From Candidatus Desulfacyla euxinica (GTDB lineage: Bacteria; Desulfobacterota; DSM-4660; Desulfatiglandales; Desulfatiglandaceae): DNA of 33,770 nt. Positions 22,631 through 31,342 of this stretch are shown here, one piece after another (position 1 is the first letter of the stretch; every line of letters starts with the position of its first letter). The position numbers and the translations under genes are program-made. The stretch lies in the NCBI GenBank assembly GCA_014382715.1, contig JACNJD010000222.1, positions 1-33,770 on the forward strand. Direction: 5' to 3'. The notes beneath the pieces are model-generated. The model was not told the DNA's origin and did not search any database. It was given only the letters and a program-made list of their open reading frames with translations.

Positions 22631-24415
22631 ATGGGAGATAGCAGGATTTTTGCAGGGGGAGAGTTTTTGATCACGGATGTGGCTCCTGAGGAGGTATTTA
22701 CTCCTGAGGATTTTACCGATGAACATAAAATGATTCTTGAGACTGCCAGGGACTTTGTTGCAAAAGAGATTGATCCCAATGTTGACAGGCTTGAAGAAAA
22801 GGATCACGAACTGGTTCACTCTCTCTTAGGGAAGGCCGGGGAGTTGGGACTCCTTGGAACCGATGTCCCGGAAGATTGCGGAGGCTTAGGGTTAGACAAG
22901 GTCAGCACCACCATTGTGGCTGAGGCCATGGGTACTGCCGCCGCTTTCGGGACGGTCTACGGCGCCCATACCGGGATCGGGACCCTCCCGATAGTCTATT
23001 TCGGCAATGAAGAGCAAAAACAGAAGTACCTTCCCAAACTGGCGTCCGGCGAGTGGTGCGGGGCCTACTGCCTCACCGAATCCGGCGCAGGCACAGATGC
23101 CTTGAACGCCAAGACAAAGGCGGTCCTCTCTGAAGACGGAAAATATTATATCCTCAACGGAGAAAAGATGTTTATTACCAACGCGGGTTGGGCCAGCAGC
23201 TTCATCGTTTACGCCAAGATTGACGGTGAACAATTCACAGGCTTTATAGTCGAGAAGGATTTTCCGGGTGTTTCTACAGGCAAAGAAGAGGAGAAGATGG
23301 GGATGCGCGGGTCCTCTACCCGACCGGTTATCCTCGAGGATGCCCGGGTCCCGGTTGAAAACGTGCTCTTTGAAATCGGGCAGGGTCATAAGATTGCCTT
23401 TAACAGCCTCAATATCGGACGCTGGAAATTAGGAGCGTCCGTAATGGGAGGCTGTAAGAGCTGTGTAACAGAGGCCGTTAAATATGCAAACGGCCGAATT
23501 CAGTTCAAAGTGCCCATCAGCTCGTTCGGAATGATCAAGACCAAGCTGGCAAATATGGCTGTCAAGACTTATATGAGTGATAGTATGATGTACCGTCTGG
23601 CCGGTATGTTCGATGACAAGTTTGTAACCCTGGACGTCGATGCCAAGAAGAGCGGTGCAGAAAAAATTAAGGTAATCGAGGAGTATGCCCCGGAATGCTC
23701 CATCACCAAGGTATATGGTTCCGAGGTCCTCGATTATTGTGTTGATGAGTACGTCCAGATCCTTGGCGGATATGGGTTTTGCGCAGAATATCCGGCTGAG
23801 AGGTATTACAGGGATTCCAGGATCAACCGGATCTGGGAGGGGACCAATGAAATTAACAGGATGCTGGTCCCCGGGACCATGATGCGGAGGGCCCTGGGAG
23901 GCCGGCTCAATCTACTCCCCGCTGCCCAGGCCATTGCCGGAGAACTGATGACCTACTCACCTCTGTCGGTGCAGTTGCCGGATACACCTCTTGCACTCCA
24001 GGGACATATGGTGAAGATGGCCAAGAAGATCGGCCTCATGGTGGCCGGAGTAGCCGCCCAAAAGTTTGGGCAGAACCTGGCAAAGGAACAAGAGGTATTG
24101 GCGGTACTTGCGGATATCATTATCGAGATCTTTGCCATGGAGAGCGGTCTTTTGAGGACCATTAAAATCATTGACAAGGAAGGGGAAGAAAAGGCAGAAT
24201 ATCATATAGCTGCAGTCAAGTCCTATGTGGATGACATTATTCCTCAGATAGAAGCCTGGGCCAAGCAGGTCATCGCCTATGTGGAAAAGGGTGATATGCT
24301 TCGCACCCAGCTGGCCGGTATCAAAAAGTTGGCCCGTTATCAGCCCATTGACGGCGTCAGTCTCAAGAGGGCCATAGCCGACAGGATTATAGATCTGGAG
24401 GCATACCCTTTTTGA
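22631..24415 (+). CDS. fadE: Acyl-CoA dehydrogenase (FadE-type)
   Basis: This 594-aa FAD enzyme performs the first step of beta-oxidation, forming trans-2-enoyl-CoA. Motifs are the mid-domain YCLTESGAGTDALNAKTKA (flavin and substrate contacts), KMFITNAGWASSFIVYAK and EEEKMGMRGSST. The C-terminal part has VQILGGYGFCAEYPAERYYR followed by RINRIWEGTNEINRML, where the Glu of WEGT is the likely catalytic base. A ~150-residue C-terminal extension (AQAIAGELMTY onward) makes it longer than the ~380-aa short-chain type and like Bacillus FadE or VLCAD. Third in the fadN-A-E order. The electron acceptor ETF is not nearby. Confidence 0.95.
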   Translation: MGDSRIFAGGEFLITDVAPEEVFTPEDFTDEHKMILETARDFVAKEIDPNVDRLEEKDHELVHSLLGKAGELGLLGTDVPEDCGGLGLDKVSTTIVAEAMGTAAAFGTVYGAHTGIGTLPIVYFGNEEQKQKYLPKLASGEWCGAYCLTESGAGTDALNAKTKAVLSEDGKYYILNGEKMFITNAGWASSFIVYAKIDGEQFTGFIVEKDFPGVSTGKEEEKMGMRGSSTRPVILEDARVPVENVLFEIGQGHKIAFNSLNIGRWKLGASVMGGCKSCVTEAVKYANGRIQFKVPISSFGMIKTKLANMAVKTYMSDSMMYRLAGMFDDKFVTLDVDAKKSGAEKIKVIEEYAPECSITKVYGSEVLDYCVDEYVQILGGYGFCAEYPAERYYRDSRINRIWEGTNEINRMLVPGTMMRRALGGRLNLLPAAQAIAGELMTYSPLSVQLPDTPLALQGHMVKMAKKIGLMVAGVAAQKFGQNLAKEQEVLAVLADIIIEIFAMESGLLRTIKIIDKEGEEKAEYHIAAVKSYVDDIIPQIEAWAKQVIAYVEKGDMLRTQLAGIKKLARYQPIDGVSLKRAIADRIIDLEAYPF

Positions 24416-24448
24416 TTGATGATTGTCGATTGACGATTGATGATTGAA
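24414..24448. repeat. Heptamer repeat array at the fadE stop
   Basis: Units gattgat, gattgtc, gattgac, gattgat and gattgaa lie in register. The fadE stop codon TGA is shared with the first unit. Confidence 0.9.
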
Positions 24449-24480
24449 TGTTTATATTCTGAGAATGGGCATTATGAATA

Positions 24481-24512
24481 AAAGAGGATCTGTTAAAGCA
24501 GATCCTCTTTTT
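24481..24512 (+). terminator. Intrinsic terminator of the fad operon
   Basis: A perfect 12-bp stem, AAAGAGGATCTG and CAGATCCTCTTT, with loop ttaaag, is followed by further T. It ends the fadN-fadA-fadE transcript. Confidence 0.92.
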
Positions 24513-24537
24513 AATTGTGGATAGGGGTGATCCTTTG

Positions 24538-24694
24538 GATTGAAGATTGACTATTGACTATTGAAAAAACCCGCAATCCCGCCTGCTGCGGGATCTATGC
24601 TTCGCTCCGACTCGTAACTCGCAACCAGTATTCAGTATTCAGTGACGAGTGACGAGCAACGAGTAACCAGCAACGAGTAACCAGTACCCAACAA
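24538..24694. repeat. Long heptamer repeat tract before the EF-G gene
   Basis: Four units at 24538-24565 (gattgaa, gattgac, tattgac, tattgaa) come first. A 7-bp hairpin ATCCCGC/GCGGGAT follows at 24576-24594. Twelve units then lie in strict register at 24611-24694 (ctcgtaa, ctcgcaa, ccagtat, tcagtat, tcagtga, cgagtga, cgagcaa and so on). This and the terminator fill the 305-bp intergenic region. Confidence 0.9.
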
Positions 24695-24720
24695 CTACAT
24701 TTAACGAGGTTTATTGATAG

Positions 24721-26805
24721 GTGGATGAGATTCAGAATTTAAGAAATATCGGAATCAGCGCGCACATTGATTCGGGCAAAACAACCCTTACGGAGAGGAT
24801 ACTGTACTATACCAAACGGATCTTTGCCATTCATGAGGTCAGGGGAAAAGATGGGGTGGGCGCTACAATGGACACCATGGAGTTGGAAAAGGAGAAGGGG
24901 ATCACCATTGCCTCAGCCGCCACCTATTGCCAGTGGAAAGGGCATAAGATAAATATTATCGATACGCCCGGGCATGTGGATTTTACCATTGAGGTGGAAA
25001 GGGCTTTAAGGGTCATGGATGGTGCAATCCTGATGCTCTGTTCCGTCGGGGGGGTCCAATCACAGTCGATCACAGTTGACCGGCAGATGAAGCGGTACGA
25101 AGTCCCACGAATCGCTTTTATCAACAAATGTGACCGGTCCGGCGCCGATCCTTACAAGGTTGTGGATCAGCTACGTCAGAAATTGAACCATAACGCCGTT
25201 CTCATGCAGATACCCATAGGCCTTGAATCCAAACTTTCCGGGGTGGTTGATCTCGTCACCATGAAGGCCCTCTACTTTGAAGGGCCCAACGGTGATGAGA
25301 TCAGGGAAGATGAGATCCCCGACACGATCCTCGATGAGGCTTTGGCCAGGAGAGAAGAGCTGTTAGATGCGGCGTCCATGTTCTCAGATGATCTCATGGA
25401 GTCCATTTTTGAGGAAAGCGTTACAGCGGATCTCATCAATGAAGCAGTGCGACAGGGAACTGTTTCAAGGCAACTGACCCCTGTATTTTTGGGCTCGGCT
25501 TACAAGAACATCGGCGTCCAGGCCGTACTGGACGGGGTAAGCAGATACCTCCCGTCGCCCATGGATGTAAAAAATGTCGCCCTTGACATTGACAGGGATG
25601 AGACCGAGATCTGCCTTGATACCGGTCCAGATAAGCCGGTGGTTGCCCTGGCGTTCAAGTTGGAGGTAACGCCCTACGGGCAATTAACCTATCTCAGGAT
25701 ATATCAGGGTTCAATTAGCAAGGGAGACAACATAATCATTACCCGGACTGGGAAAAAGATCAGGGTGGGCCGTCTTGTAAGGATGCACGCAGACCAGATG
25801 GAGGACCTGACATCGGCCAGTGCAGGTGATATCGTGGCGCTCTTCGGTGTAGAATGTTATTCCGGAGATACCTTCACCAGCAGGGGCATGAACTACAGTA
25901 TGTCTTCCATGTTCGTGCCTGAGCCTGTAATTTCATTAAGCATTGCCCCGGAAGACAATAAATCCCAAAATAACATGTCAAAGGCCCTAAACCGGTTTAT
26001 CAGAGAAGACCCGACCTTTAAGTCCTATGTGGACCGGGAATCGGGTGAAACCATCATATCCGGCATGGGAGAGCTCCATTTAGAGGTCTATGTGGAGCGA
26101 ATGAAAAGAGAATTTGCTGCCGAGGTTGTTACCGGCATACCCCAGGTCGCATACCGGGAAGCCATCACTAAACAGGCGGACTTTGACTATATACACAAAA
26201 AGCAGACGGGTGGTTCCGGCCAGTTTGGCAGGGTAGCAGGCTTCATGGAACCCTCTGAAGAGGCTGCCTATGAGTTTGTAAATAAAATAAAGGGCGGTGT
26301 TATCCCCACTGAATATATCCCATCCGTGGATAAGGGGTTTCAGTCCTGCCTTCGGAAAGGACTTAACGTGGGCTTTCCGGTTGTGGGGATGAAGATCACC
26401 GTGAATGACGGTAAATCCCACAGTGTAGATTCGTCAGAGATGGCCTTTACCCAGGCAGCCATCGGGGCCTTCAAGCAGGCCTATATGAAAGCCAGACCGG
26501 TTATCCTTGAGCCGGTCATGAAGGTATCTGTGGAAGGCCCTTCCGAGTTCCAGGGGAATATAATGGGCTCAATAAATCAACGCAGGGGTCTGATTACAAG
26601 TTCAACTGAAGACGGGAATTTTACCACCATCGATGCTGAAGTTCCTTTGGCAGAGATGTTCGGTTATGCCACCGTGCTCAGGTCCCTGACCCAGGGGAGG
26701 GCGGAATTTACCATGGAGTTTCAAAAATATTCGAAAGTCCCTGAATCCCTGTCAGAAGAACTGAAATCAAACCTCAGGAAGAAATCCAAAGGAGACAAAT
26801 CGTGA
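24721..26805 (+). CDS. fusA: Elongation factor G, spdEFG1/mitochondrial EF-G1-like
   Basis: This 694-aa translational GTPase drives ribosomal translocation. GTPase motifs are G1 AHIDSGKTT (14-22), switch [12 protein letters not shown]3 DTPGH (81-85) and G4 NKCD (135-138). Domain IV shows [16 protein letters not shown], and the end has [16 protein letters not shown]. The IDSGKTT variant (most bacterial EF-G have IDAGKTT), with [20 protein letters not shown] and [15 protein letters not shown], places it with mitochondrial EF-G1 and the spirochaete/delta spdEFG1 group, which by family knowledge performs translocation while a second paralogue recycles ribosomes. The start is GTG. It is followed by an ATPase gene overlapping by 4 nt, outside any str ribosomal operon. 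Confidence 0.93.
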   Translation: MDEIQNLRNIGISAHIDSGKTTLTERILYYTKRIFAIHEVRGKDGVGATMDTMELEKEKGITIASAATYCQWKGHKINIIDTPGHVDFTIEVERALRVMDGAILMLCSVGGVQSQSITVDRQMKRYEVPRIAFINKCDRSGADPYKVVDQLRQKLNHNAVLMQIPIGLESKLSGVVDLVTMKALYFEGPNGDEIREDEIPDTILDEALARREELLDAASMFSDDLMESIFEESVTADLINEAVRQGTVSRQLTPVFLGSAYKNIGVQAVLDGVSRYLPSPMDVKNVALDIDRDETEICLDTGPDKPVVALAFKLEVTPYGQLTYLRIYQGSISKGDNIIITRTGKKIRVGRLVRMHADQMEDLTSASAGDIVALFGVECYSGDTFTSRGMNYSMSSMFVPEPVISLSIAPEDNKSQNNMSKALNRFIREDPTFKSYVDRESGETIISGMGELHLEVYVERMKREFAAEVVTGIPQVAYREAITKQADFDYIHKKQTGGSGQFGRVAGFMEPSEEAAYEFVNKIKGGVIPTEYIPSVDKGFQSCLRKGLNVGFPVVGMKITVNDGKSHSVDSSEMAFTQAAIGAFKQAYMKARPVILEPVMKVSVEGPSEFQGNIMGSINQRRGLITSSTEDGNFTTIDAEVPLAEMFGYATVLRSLTQGRAEFTMEFQKYSKVPESLSEELKSNLRKKSKGDKS

Positions 26806-27497
26806 AAGATTTTATTTCGGTAAGTCCGCTGAGGATCTTGGAAAAATCGTCTCACCAGGGGTTAGGACCGGGAAACTTGGGTGTTCTCGTAGCCCGGGCC
26901 GGGGTTGGCAAGACCGCCTGCCTTATTCATATCGCCTTTGACAAGATCTTTCGCCAGGAAAAACTGGTCCACATTTCTCTTGAAGAGGGTCCGGAGAAGG
27001 TTGCCTCCTATTATAATGTTATCTATTACGACCTGGTGAAGGCCTTGAACATCGACGATGATTATGAGTACAGAATCCTCATGGAGAGGAACAGGATGAC
27101 CCTCGCTTATCTCAACCAGAGCTTTGACTTGGAGCGCCTTGAGGCCAATCTCAAAAACCTGACAGAACGGCTCGACTTCAATCCCGACACCCTCATCGTC
27201 GATGGCCTTGATTTTGAAAAGGCCGAAAGAGAGGTGTTTGAAGGTCTTAAGAAGATTGCACTGGAGTTTGAGACAGAGATATGGTTCTCAGCCCTTTCCC
27301 ACCGCCATATTGCAGAAACAAACGAGAGGGGCATCCCTTATCCGTGCGATAAATTTGATGACCTGTTCAGTATTATTATCCAGTTGCAGCCGGAGCAGGC
27401 AGGCATCTTTTTGAAGCTCCTCAAGGACCATGACAGGTACCAAATCCCGGAAAACAGCATTAGGCTGGATCCGAATACCTTCCTGGCACTGAGTTAA
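26802..27497 (+). CDS. RecA/KaiC-superfamily ATPase of unknown role
   Basis: This 231-aa P-loop ATPase has Walker A ARAGVGKT (31-38) and a Walker B-like strand TLIVDGLD with Asp134. WFSALSHRH is a likely sensor strand. The order (P-loop, then [11 protein letters not shown], then strand and Asp) fits the RecA/KaiC/RadA fold, with a KaiC-like [19 protein letters not shown] opening. No DNA-binding or zinc motif is visible. It starts with GTG overlapping the EF-G stop by 4 nt, so translation is coupled. A function linked to translation or to the ribosome is inferred only from this coupling. Confidence 0.7.
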   Translation: MKDFISVSPLRILEKSSHQGLGPGNLGVLVARAGVGKTACLIHIAFDKIFRQEKLVHISLEEGPEKVASYYNVIYYDLVKALNIDDDYEYRILMERNRMTLAYLNQSFDLERLEANLKNLTERLDFNPDTLIVDGLDFEKAEREVFEGLKKIALEFETEIWFSALSHRHIAETNERGIPYPCDKFDDLFSIIIQLQPEQAGIFLKLLKDHDRYQIPENSIRLDPNTFLALS

Positions 27498-27507
27498 AGG
27501 ATGCGCC

Positions 27508-27654
27508 ATGAAGGTCAACTGCCAGGAGCATCGGAAATCCATGGAGCTGATCGGCCTTAAGTTGAGGCTGAAAAAGAGTATTTCTGATCAAGAGGAAAGG
27601 AACGACATCGAGAAGAGAATCAGGATACTCGAAAGGGATCTGAAACTCGATTGA
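27508..27654 (+). CDS. Small coiled-coil protein (48 aa)
   Basis: This short gene begins ATG with AAAGGA upstream, 10 nt after the ATPase stop. The protein starts MKVNCQEHRKSMELIGLKLR and continues with charged heptad-like helices (SDQEERNDIEKRIRILERDL), ending KLD. It is highly helical and likely a coiled coil. There are no known motifs. Tight placement after the EF-G and ATPase genes suggests a third member of the operon, perhaps an ATPase partner. Confidence 0.6.
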   Translation: MKVNCQEHRKSMELIGLKLRLKKSISDQEERNDIEKRIRILERDLKLD

Positions 27655-28061
27655 TCCTGCTTCCGGCGGTTCGGATTGCCCGTCTTTCTGAATTTGTGTG
27701 GGTCATTACATTCAAAATCAGCAATCCTATAGGCCTCTTCCAATTCCAACCCCGAAGATCAATACTTTCATACCTTCTATCATCCGCTTCTGAATATTTC
27801 TGATTCCCATAACTGGAATTACTCTTTGTCGCCAACAAAATTGTGACCTGAATTTTGCACGTAAATCACCATAGCGAGCCCTGGGCGACAATTTTTTTTT
27901 GCAGCCGAACCGGTCTCGCGGGGAACATCCTTGACCAATGTAGCGTTTAGTGCATCGTTTCCGGAAGTAATTTGTCCTAATCGGTTCCACTTGGCTAATG
28001 AATTTATTATCAAATACTTCCGTGCAAGAAATTTCTTGCCTATGATATTTGTAAAGCGAAA
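27655..28061. other. Gene-poor region after the EF-G operon
   Basis: No credible intact gene was seen. Minus-strand frames run through it, including one with an odd protein-like stretch (NDALNATLVKDVPRETGSAA at about 27900-27960), but none has a ribosome site or a recognised domain. It is probably decayed sequence attached to the oxidoreductase relic. Confidence 0.4.
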
Positions 28062-28314
28062 CGTTGTAGGCCAGCATCTCCTGCAGCTCTTCTGGTTTTG
28101 TCCTGAGCCCCTTTGAATTTCGCGATGGGATGTCTTTATGCAAAAACCGTGGGGGAAGCCGGTCGTCCTTTCTCCGCAACCCTTCCCAGCAGTTAAAAGC
28201 CCTTTCCAGCATGTGTATTCGGCATCCGATTTCCGTTACCTCATCCAGGGTCAAATCCCACCTAATGGTCTGGTTTATGCAATCCGCATGATTTTTGTCA
28301 TTGTATTTGCGGTT
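28062..28314 (-). pseudogene. C-terminal relic of aldehyde:ferredoxin oxidoreductase
   Basis: About 84 codons on the minus strand read ...TIRWDLTLDEVTEIGCRI, HMLERAFNCWEGLRRKDDRL, PPRFLHKDIPSRNSKGLR, TKPEELQEML. This is the characteristic C-terminal domain of tungsten-dependent aldehyde:ferredoxin oxidoreductases (I-x-x-LERAFN-x-REG-x-x-RKDD-x-LPPR). The 500-odd upstream residues that carry the tungstopterin and 4Fe-4S sites are absent. The normal ending (LDEYYELRGW...) is replaced by unrelated sequence. The ancestor or a neighbour oxidised aldehydes or reduced acids with ferredoxin, typical of anaerobes. Confidence 0.7.
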
Positions 28315-28362
28315 GTTCGAAATTGGTGGAATGTGGAAGCATGTTAGTATATCATAGAGCTT

Positions 28363-28387
28363 GAGCGGTTTAACGCTCGCTTTTTTT
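28363..28387 (+). terminator. Possible intrinsic terminator
   Basis: A GAGCG/CGCTC stem (28363-28378) with loop gtttaa is followed within two bases by seven T. It would stop rightward transcripts before the hydrolase gene. Confidence 0.6.
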
Positions 28388-28391
28388 GGGC

Positions 28392-28405
28392 TTAAAGCGC
28401 TTTAA
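28392..28405. promoter_or_regulatory. 14-bp perfect palindrome upstream of the hydrolase
   Basis: TTAAAGCGCTTTAA lies 53 bp before the hydrolase ATG. It could be an operator for the downstream catabolic genes. No matching regulator is present in the window. Confidence 0.35.
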
Positions 28406-28457
28406 AACTGCTTGTTAAAATTTTGATGCCCATCTATGGGCTGCGAAGGAGAGATTC

Positions 28458-29321
28458 ATGCCATTTGAGAGCATTAACGGAATAAATGTCTATTATGAGA
28501 GTCATGGTAAGGGCGATGAGAAAGGGACCATTCTCCTTCTTCATCACGGCTTCGGTTGTGTCAAGACGTGGGAAGAGATTTACCCCGGGCTCGTGGATGA
28601 GGGTTACCGGGTCATTATGTATGACAGAAGGGGATACGGGCGATCCGAAAAAGGGTCGGATTTCATGGATTTCTATGTGAGCGATCGTTTTCGGCCGGAG
28701 GGCGTTGAAGAAATGGCCGTGCTGATGGACTTCTTCGACATCGACCGTTTTCATGTTATCGGTCAGTGCGAGGGCGGGGTGGTGGGAGTGGATTATGCGG
28801 AAAAATTCCCAGACCAGATTCAGACCATGGTAATTGCGAGCACCCAGTTCTTCAGTAAAATGCCGATGACCGAGGTTAATTCCAAGGCTTTCCCCAAAAC
28901 ATTCCGGGATCTTGAACCGGAGCTCAAGACAAAACTTGTTGAGTGGCACGGGGAGGACGCCAGTCCTTTTTTTGACCAGTTCCGCCAATTCGGTGGTTCC
29001 TATGGGACTGATGTTTTTGACCTGAGACCGGCCCTTTCCGCTGTCAGGTGCCCGGCCCTGGTCCTCTATCCGGACCGCAGTTCTATTTTTGATGTGGAAC
29101 AGGGGGTGGCCATGTATCGGCAGCTTCCCAGGGGAGAACTGTCCGTTCTTCCTGCCTGCGGTCACAACACCTATCAGTACCGGCCCGAAGACTATGTCCG
29201 AATTGTCCTGGATTTTCTCGAGAGACACGAGGAAAATGATGGAGGTATGACGGCGGAGATGGTAGGGATGTCATGTCTCGCAGTAAAAAAGCCACTTGGG
29301 AATCCTCCAGTTTTCCGATAA
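28458..29321 (+). CDS. Alpha/beta-hydrolase with a Cys nucleophile position
   Basis: This 287-aa alpha/beta-fold hydrolase begins MPFESINGINVYYESHG. It shows the oxyanion loop LLLHHGFG, MYDRRGYGRSEKG, then the nucleophile elbow VIGQCEGGVVG, where residue 104 is Cys instead of the usual Ser of G-x-S-x-G. His236 in ACGHNTY is the probable base. The acid is unclear: relatives have GDRD, here YPDRSS, so Asp206 or Asp212 may serve. Dienelactone hydrolases are the known Cys-using members, but the rest looks like the esterase/lactonase type. The ATG follows GAAGGAGA. It heads a loose group with a MaoC hydratase and an acyl-CoA synthetase subunit. The last ~35 residues extend past the usual fold end. 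Confidence 0.85.
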   Translation: MPFESINGINVYYESHGKGDEKGTILLLHHGFGCVKTWEEIYPGLVDEGYRVIMYDRRGYGRSEKGSDFMDFYVSDRFRPEGVEEMAVLMDFFDIDRFHVIGQCEGGVVGVDYAEKFPDQIQTMVIASTQFFSKMPMTEVNSKAFPKTFRDLEPELKTKLVEWHGEDASPFFDQFRQFGGSYGTDVFDLRPALSAVRCPALVLYPDRSSIFDVEQGVAMYRQLPRGELSVLPACGHNTYQYRPEDYVRIVLDFLERHEENDGGMTAEMVGMSCLAVKKPLGNPPVFR

Positions 29322-29451
29322 AAGACGCAAGAGCAATCCCGTATTCCACGGGAGTCAACAACCACCACCCCGGCTGCCTTGCCTGAGCAAGAACAATGGC
29401 GGGCAGGTCAACTATTAAACGACTAAACAGAGTTTGCTGAAAGGGAGCGTG

Positions 29452-29880
29452 ATGATAGGAAAGACGATAGATGAACTGAAGATAGGTGATTCGGCTGAAT
29501 TTGGTAAAACTGTCACCGAATCGGATATCTACCTCTATGCCGGTGTAACCGGGGATTTTAACCCGGCGCATCTGAATGAGGAGTATGCCAAGAAGACTTT
29601 TTTCAAGACCAGGATTGCCCAGGGCATGCTGACTGCAGGGTTTGTTTCGGGCCTACTCGGGGTTGGTCTACCAGGACCGGGCACCGTATATATCAGGCAG
29701 GAGGTGGATTTTCTGGCCCCCGTACATATCGGTGATACCATTACGGCCAGGGTTGAAATCATTGAGATTATTGATGATGAAAACAAGGTAAGGGTAAGAA
29801 CTTACTGTACGAATCAAGATGGGACTAAGGTTCTGGACGGTGAAGCAATAGTAAGTCCACCCAAAGCGGTACACGATTAA
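29452..29880 (+). CDS. MaoC-like (R)-specific enoyl-CoA hydratase
   Basis: This 142-aa hot-dog fold protein has the hydratase motif TGDFNPAHLNEEYA, with the catalytic pair Asp35 and His40 at the same 5-residue spacing as PhaJ. IAQGMLTAGFVSGLLGVGLPG and a VDFLAPVHIGDTITARV strand complete the family pattern. It converts enoyl-CoA to (R)-3-hydroxyacyl-CoA or the reverse. The ATG follows AAGGGAG at 5 nt and is chosen over an in-frame TTG further upstream. It lies between the hydrolase and the acyl-CoA synthetase-like gene, consistent with acyl-CoA metabolism. Confidence 0.9.
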   Translation: MIGKTIDELKIGDSAEFGKTVTESDIYLYAGVTGDFNPAHLNEEYAKKTFFKTRIAQGMLTAGFVSGLLGVGLPGPGTVYIRQEVDFLAPVHIGDTITARVEIIEIIDDENKVRVRTYCTNQDGTKVLDGEAIVSPPKAVHD

Positions 29881-29923
29881 GAAAAAGTTATGACCTCATC
29901 ATGTTGTGATATAGGGAACACCC

Positions 29924-31342
29924 ATGCAAAACAGCGACGAACACTTTCTTGTCAGATTTTTGGAACCCAGAAGCGTTGCCATCGTAGGCGCGTCCAATAA
30001 TCACTCAGGCATTAACTATTATCTGGTTGCTAATCTGGTCAATCTCGGTTTCAAGGGGAAGATATTTCCTGTTAATCCGAAGGAAAAGGAGATCATGGGT
30101 CTTCGGGCCTACCCAAAGGTGAAGGATATCGACGAACCGGTGGACCTTGCGGTGATCGGTGTTTCACATGCCCTGGTCCCGGGGATACTCAGGGAATGCG
30201 TCCAAAAGGATATCAAGCGGGTCACCATAATTGCAGGCGGGTTTTCTGAGATCGGGGAAGATGGAAAAAAGGTCCAGGAGGAAATGCGACAGATTATAAG
30301 AGATCACGGTATCCGGGCCATCGGCCCCAATGCCCTGAGTCCAATCAACGTGCCCTTAGATTTCTGCATCAGCTTTCACCCTATTCGCCCAATAAAGCGC
30401 GGCGGGCTTTCCCTCATCTTTCAATCCGGACTCTATGAACCCAGGTTCAGCTGGCTCTTGTCTGATTTTAACTACCACATCAACAAGCTCGTAGATCTCG
30501 GCAACAAAATGGATATTAACGAGGTGGATGCCCTGAGCTATCTGGTCCAGGACCCCGAGACCCATGTAATAGGTATTCATCTTGAGAGTATAGAGGGGGA
30601 CGGAAGGGAGTTTTTGAGACTCATCAGGGAAGCCACCGCCCGAAACAAACGGGTTGTGGTCCTTAAATCGGGCCGAAGCAAGGCCGGCGCAAAGGCGGCT
30701 GCCTCTCATACCGGCGCTATTGTCCGGGGAAACGATCTGGTCTTTGACAGCGCCATAAAGCAGGCCGGGGCCATACGTGCATACACTCTTGAGACGTTCT
30801 TTGATCTGACCCGTGCCCTGGAGCGTTTTGGCCCGGTATCCATGAAAGGAAACCGCATATTCCTGGCCACATTCCCGGGGGGTGAGGGTGTCATTACAAC
30901 GGATCTCTGTGAAGAGGAAGATCTTCGATTAGCCGAGATTGAAGACAAAACCGTTGACAAACTCCGGGCAGTGTTTCCGCCCTGGGACATCCCGCCCAAT
31001 CCCTGGGACCTGGGTCTCACCTCGCAATTTAACAACCCGAATGTTGTATACCGGGTCATTATCGAGGCTATGCTCAACGATCCAAACGTGGATGCGTTAG
31101 CGATTCAGCTCCATCCAATGGTGTTTCTTTTTCCCAAAGAACTCCTGAAAGTATTTGACAATTCCATGACTGCCCGGAAACCTATTGCCCTTTGGCTTGC
31201 CGGTATGGAACCCGGGAGGCACGAAGTCCTGCAATCGTTGGAGGAAAGACGCGTCCTCGTGTTTTCATCACCGGAAAAGGCGGTCCGTGCGTTGTCCACT
31301 CTGTATCGCCTGAGCGGTCCGATTCAAAAGACTTCTTGCTAA
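29924..31342 (+). CDS. NDP-forming acyl-CoA synthetase alpha-type subunit (CoA-binding)
   Basis: This 472-aa protein is of the acetyl-CoA synthetase (ADP-forming)/succinyl-CoA synthetase alpha family. An N-terminal Rossmann CoA-binding domain begins FLEPRSVAIVGASNN, then NPKEKEIMGLRAYPKVKDI and IGPNALSPINVP. The ligase domain has FQSGLYEPRFSW, KLVDLGNKMDINEVDALSYL and AAASHTGAIVRGND with His262, where the family has its phosphorylated His. The third domain is ACS-like (residues ~315-472). The family makes acyl-CoA plus ADP or GDP reversibly. The ATP-grasp beta subunit is not encoded in the window, so it may act with a partner elsewhere or have another role. The GNAT gene starts directly after its stop. 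Confidence 0.88.
   Translation: MQNSDEHFLVRFLEPRSVAIVGASNNHSGINYYLVANLVNLGFKGKIFPVNPKEKEIMGLRAYPKVKDIDEPVDLAVIGVSHALVPGILRECVQKDIKRVTIIAGGFSEIGEDGKKVQEEMRQIIRDHGIRAIGPNALSPINVPLDFCISFHPIRPIKRGGLSLIFQSGLYEPRFSWLLSDFNYHINKLVDLGNKMDINEVDALSYLVQDPETHVIGIHLESIEGDGREFLRLIREATARNKRVVVLKSGRSKAGAKAAASHTGAIVRGNDLVFDSAIKQAGAIRAYTLETFFDLTRALERFGPVSMKGNRIFLATFPGGEGVITTDLCEEEDLRLAEIEDKTVDKLRAVFPPWDIPPNPWDLGLTSQFNNPNVVYRVIIEAMLNDPNVDALAIQLHPMVFLFPKELLKVFDNSMTARKPIALWLAGMEPGRHEVLQSLEERRVLVFSSPEKAVRALSTLYRLSGPIQKTSC

Noticed and set aside
27727..28254. Intact 175-aa minus-strand gene
   Set aside because: Only its first ~65 residues match aldehyde oxidoreductase. The rest is unrelated, so it is a relic with a chance extension.
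28434..29228. 264-aa minus-strand open frame opposite the hydrolase
   Set aside because: The plus-strand hydrolase has clear motifs and a ribosome site. The antisense frame shows no domain.
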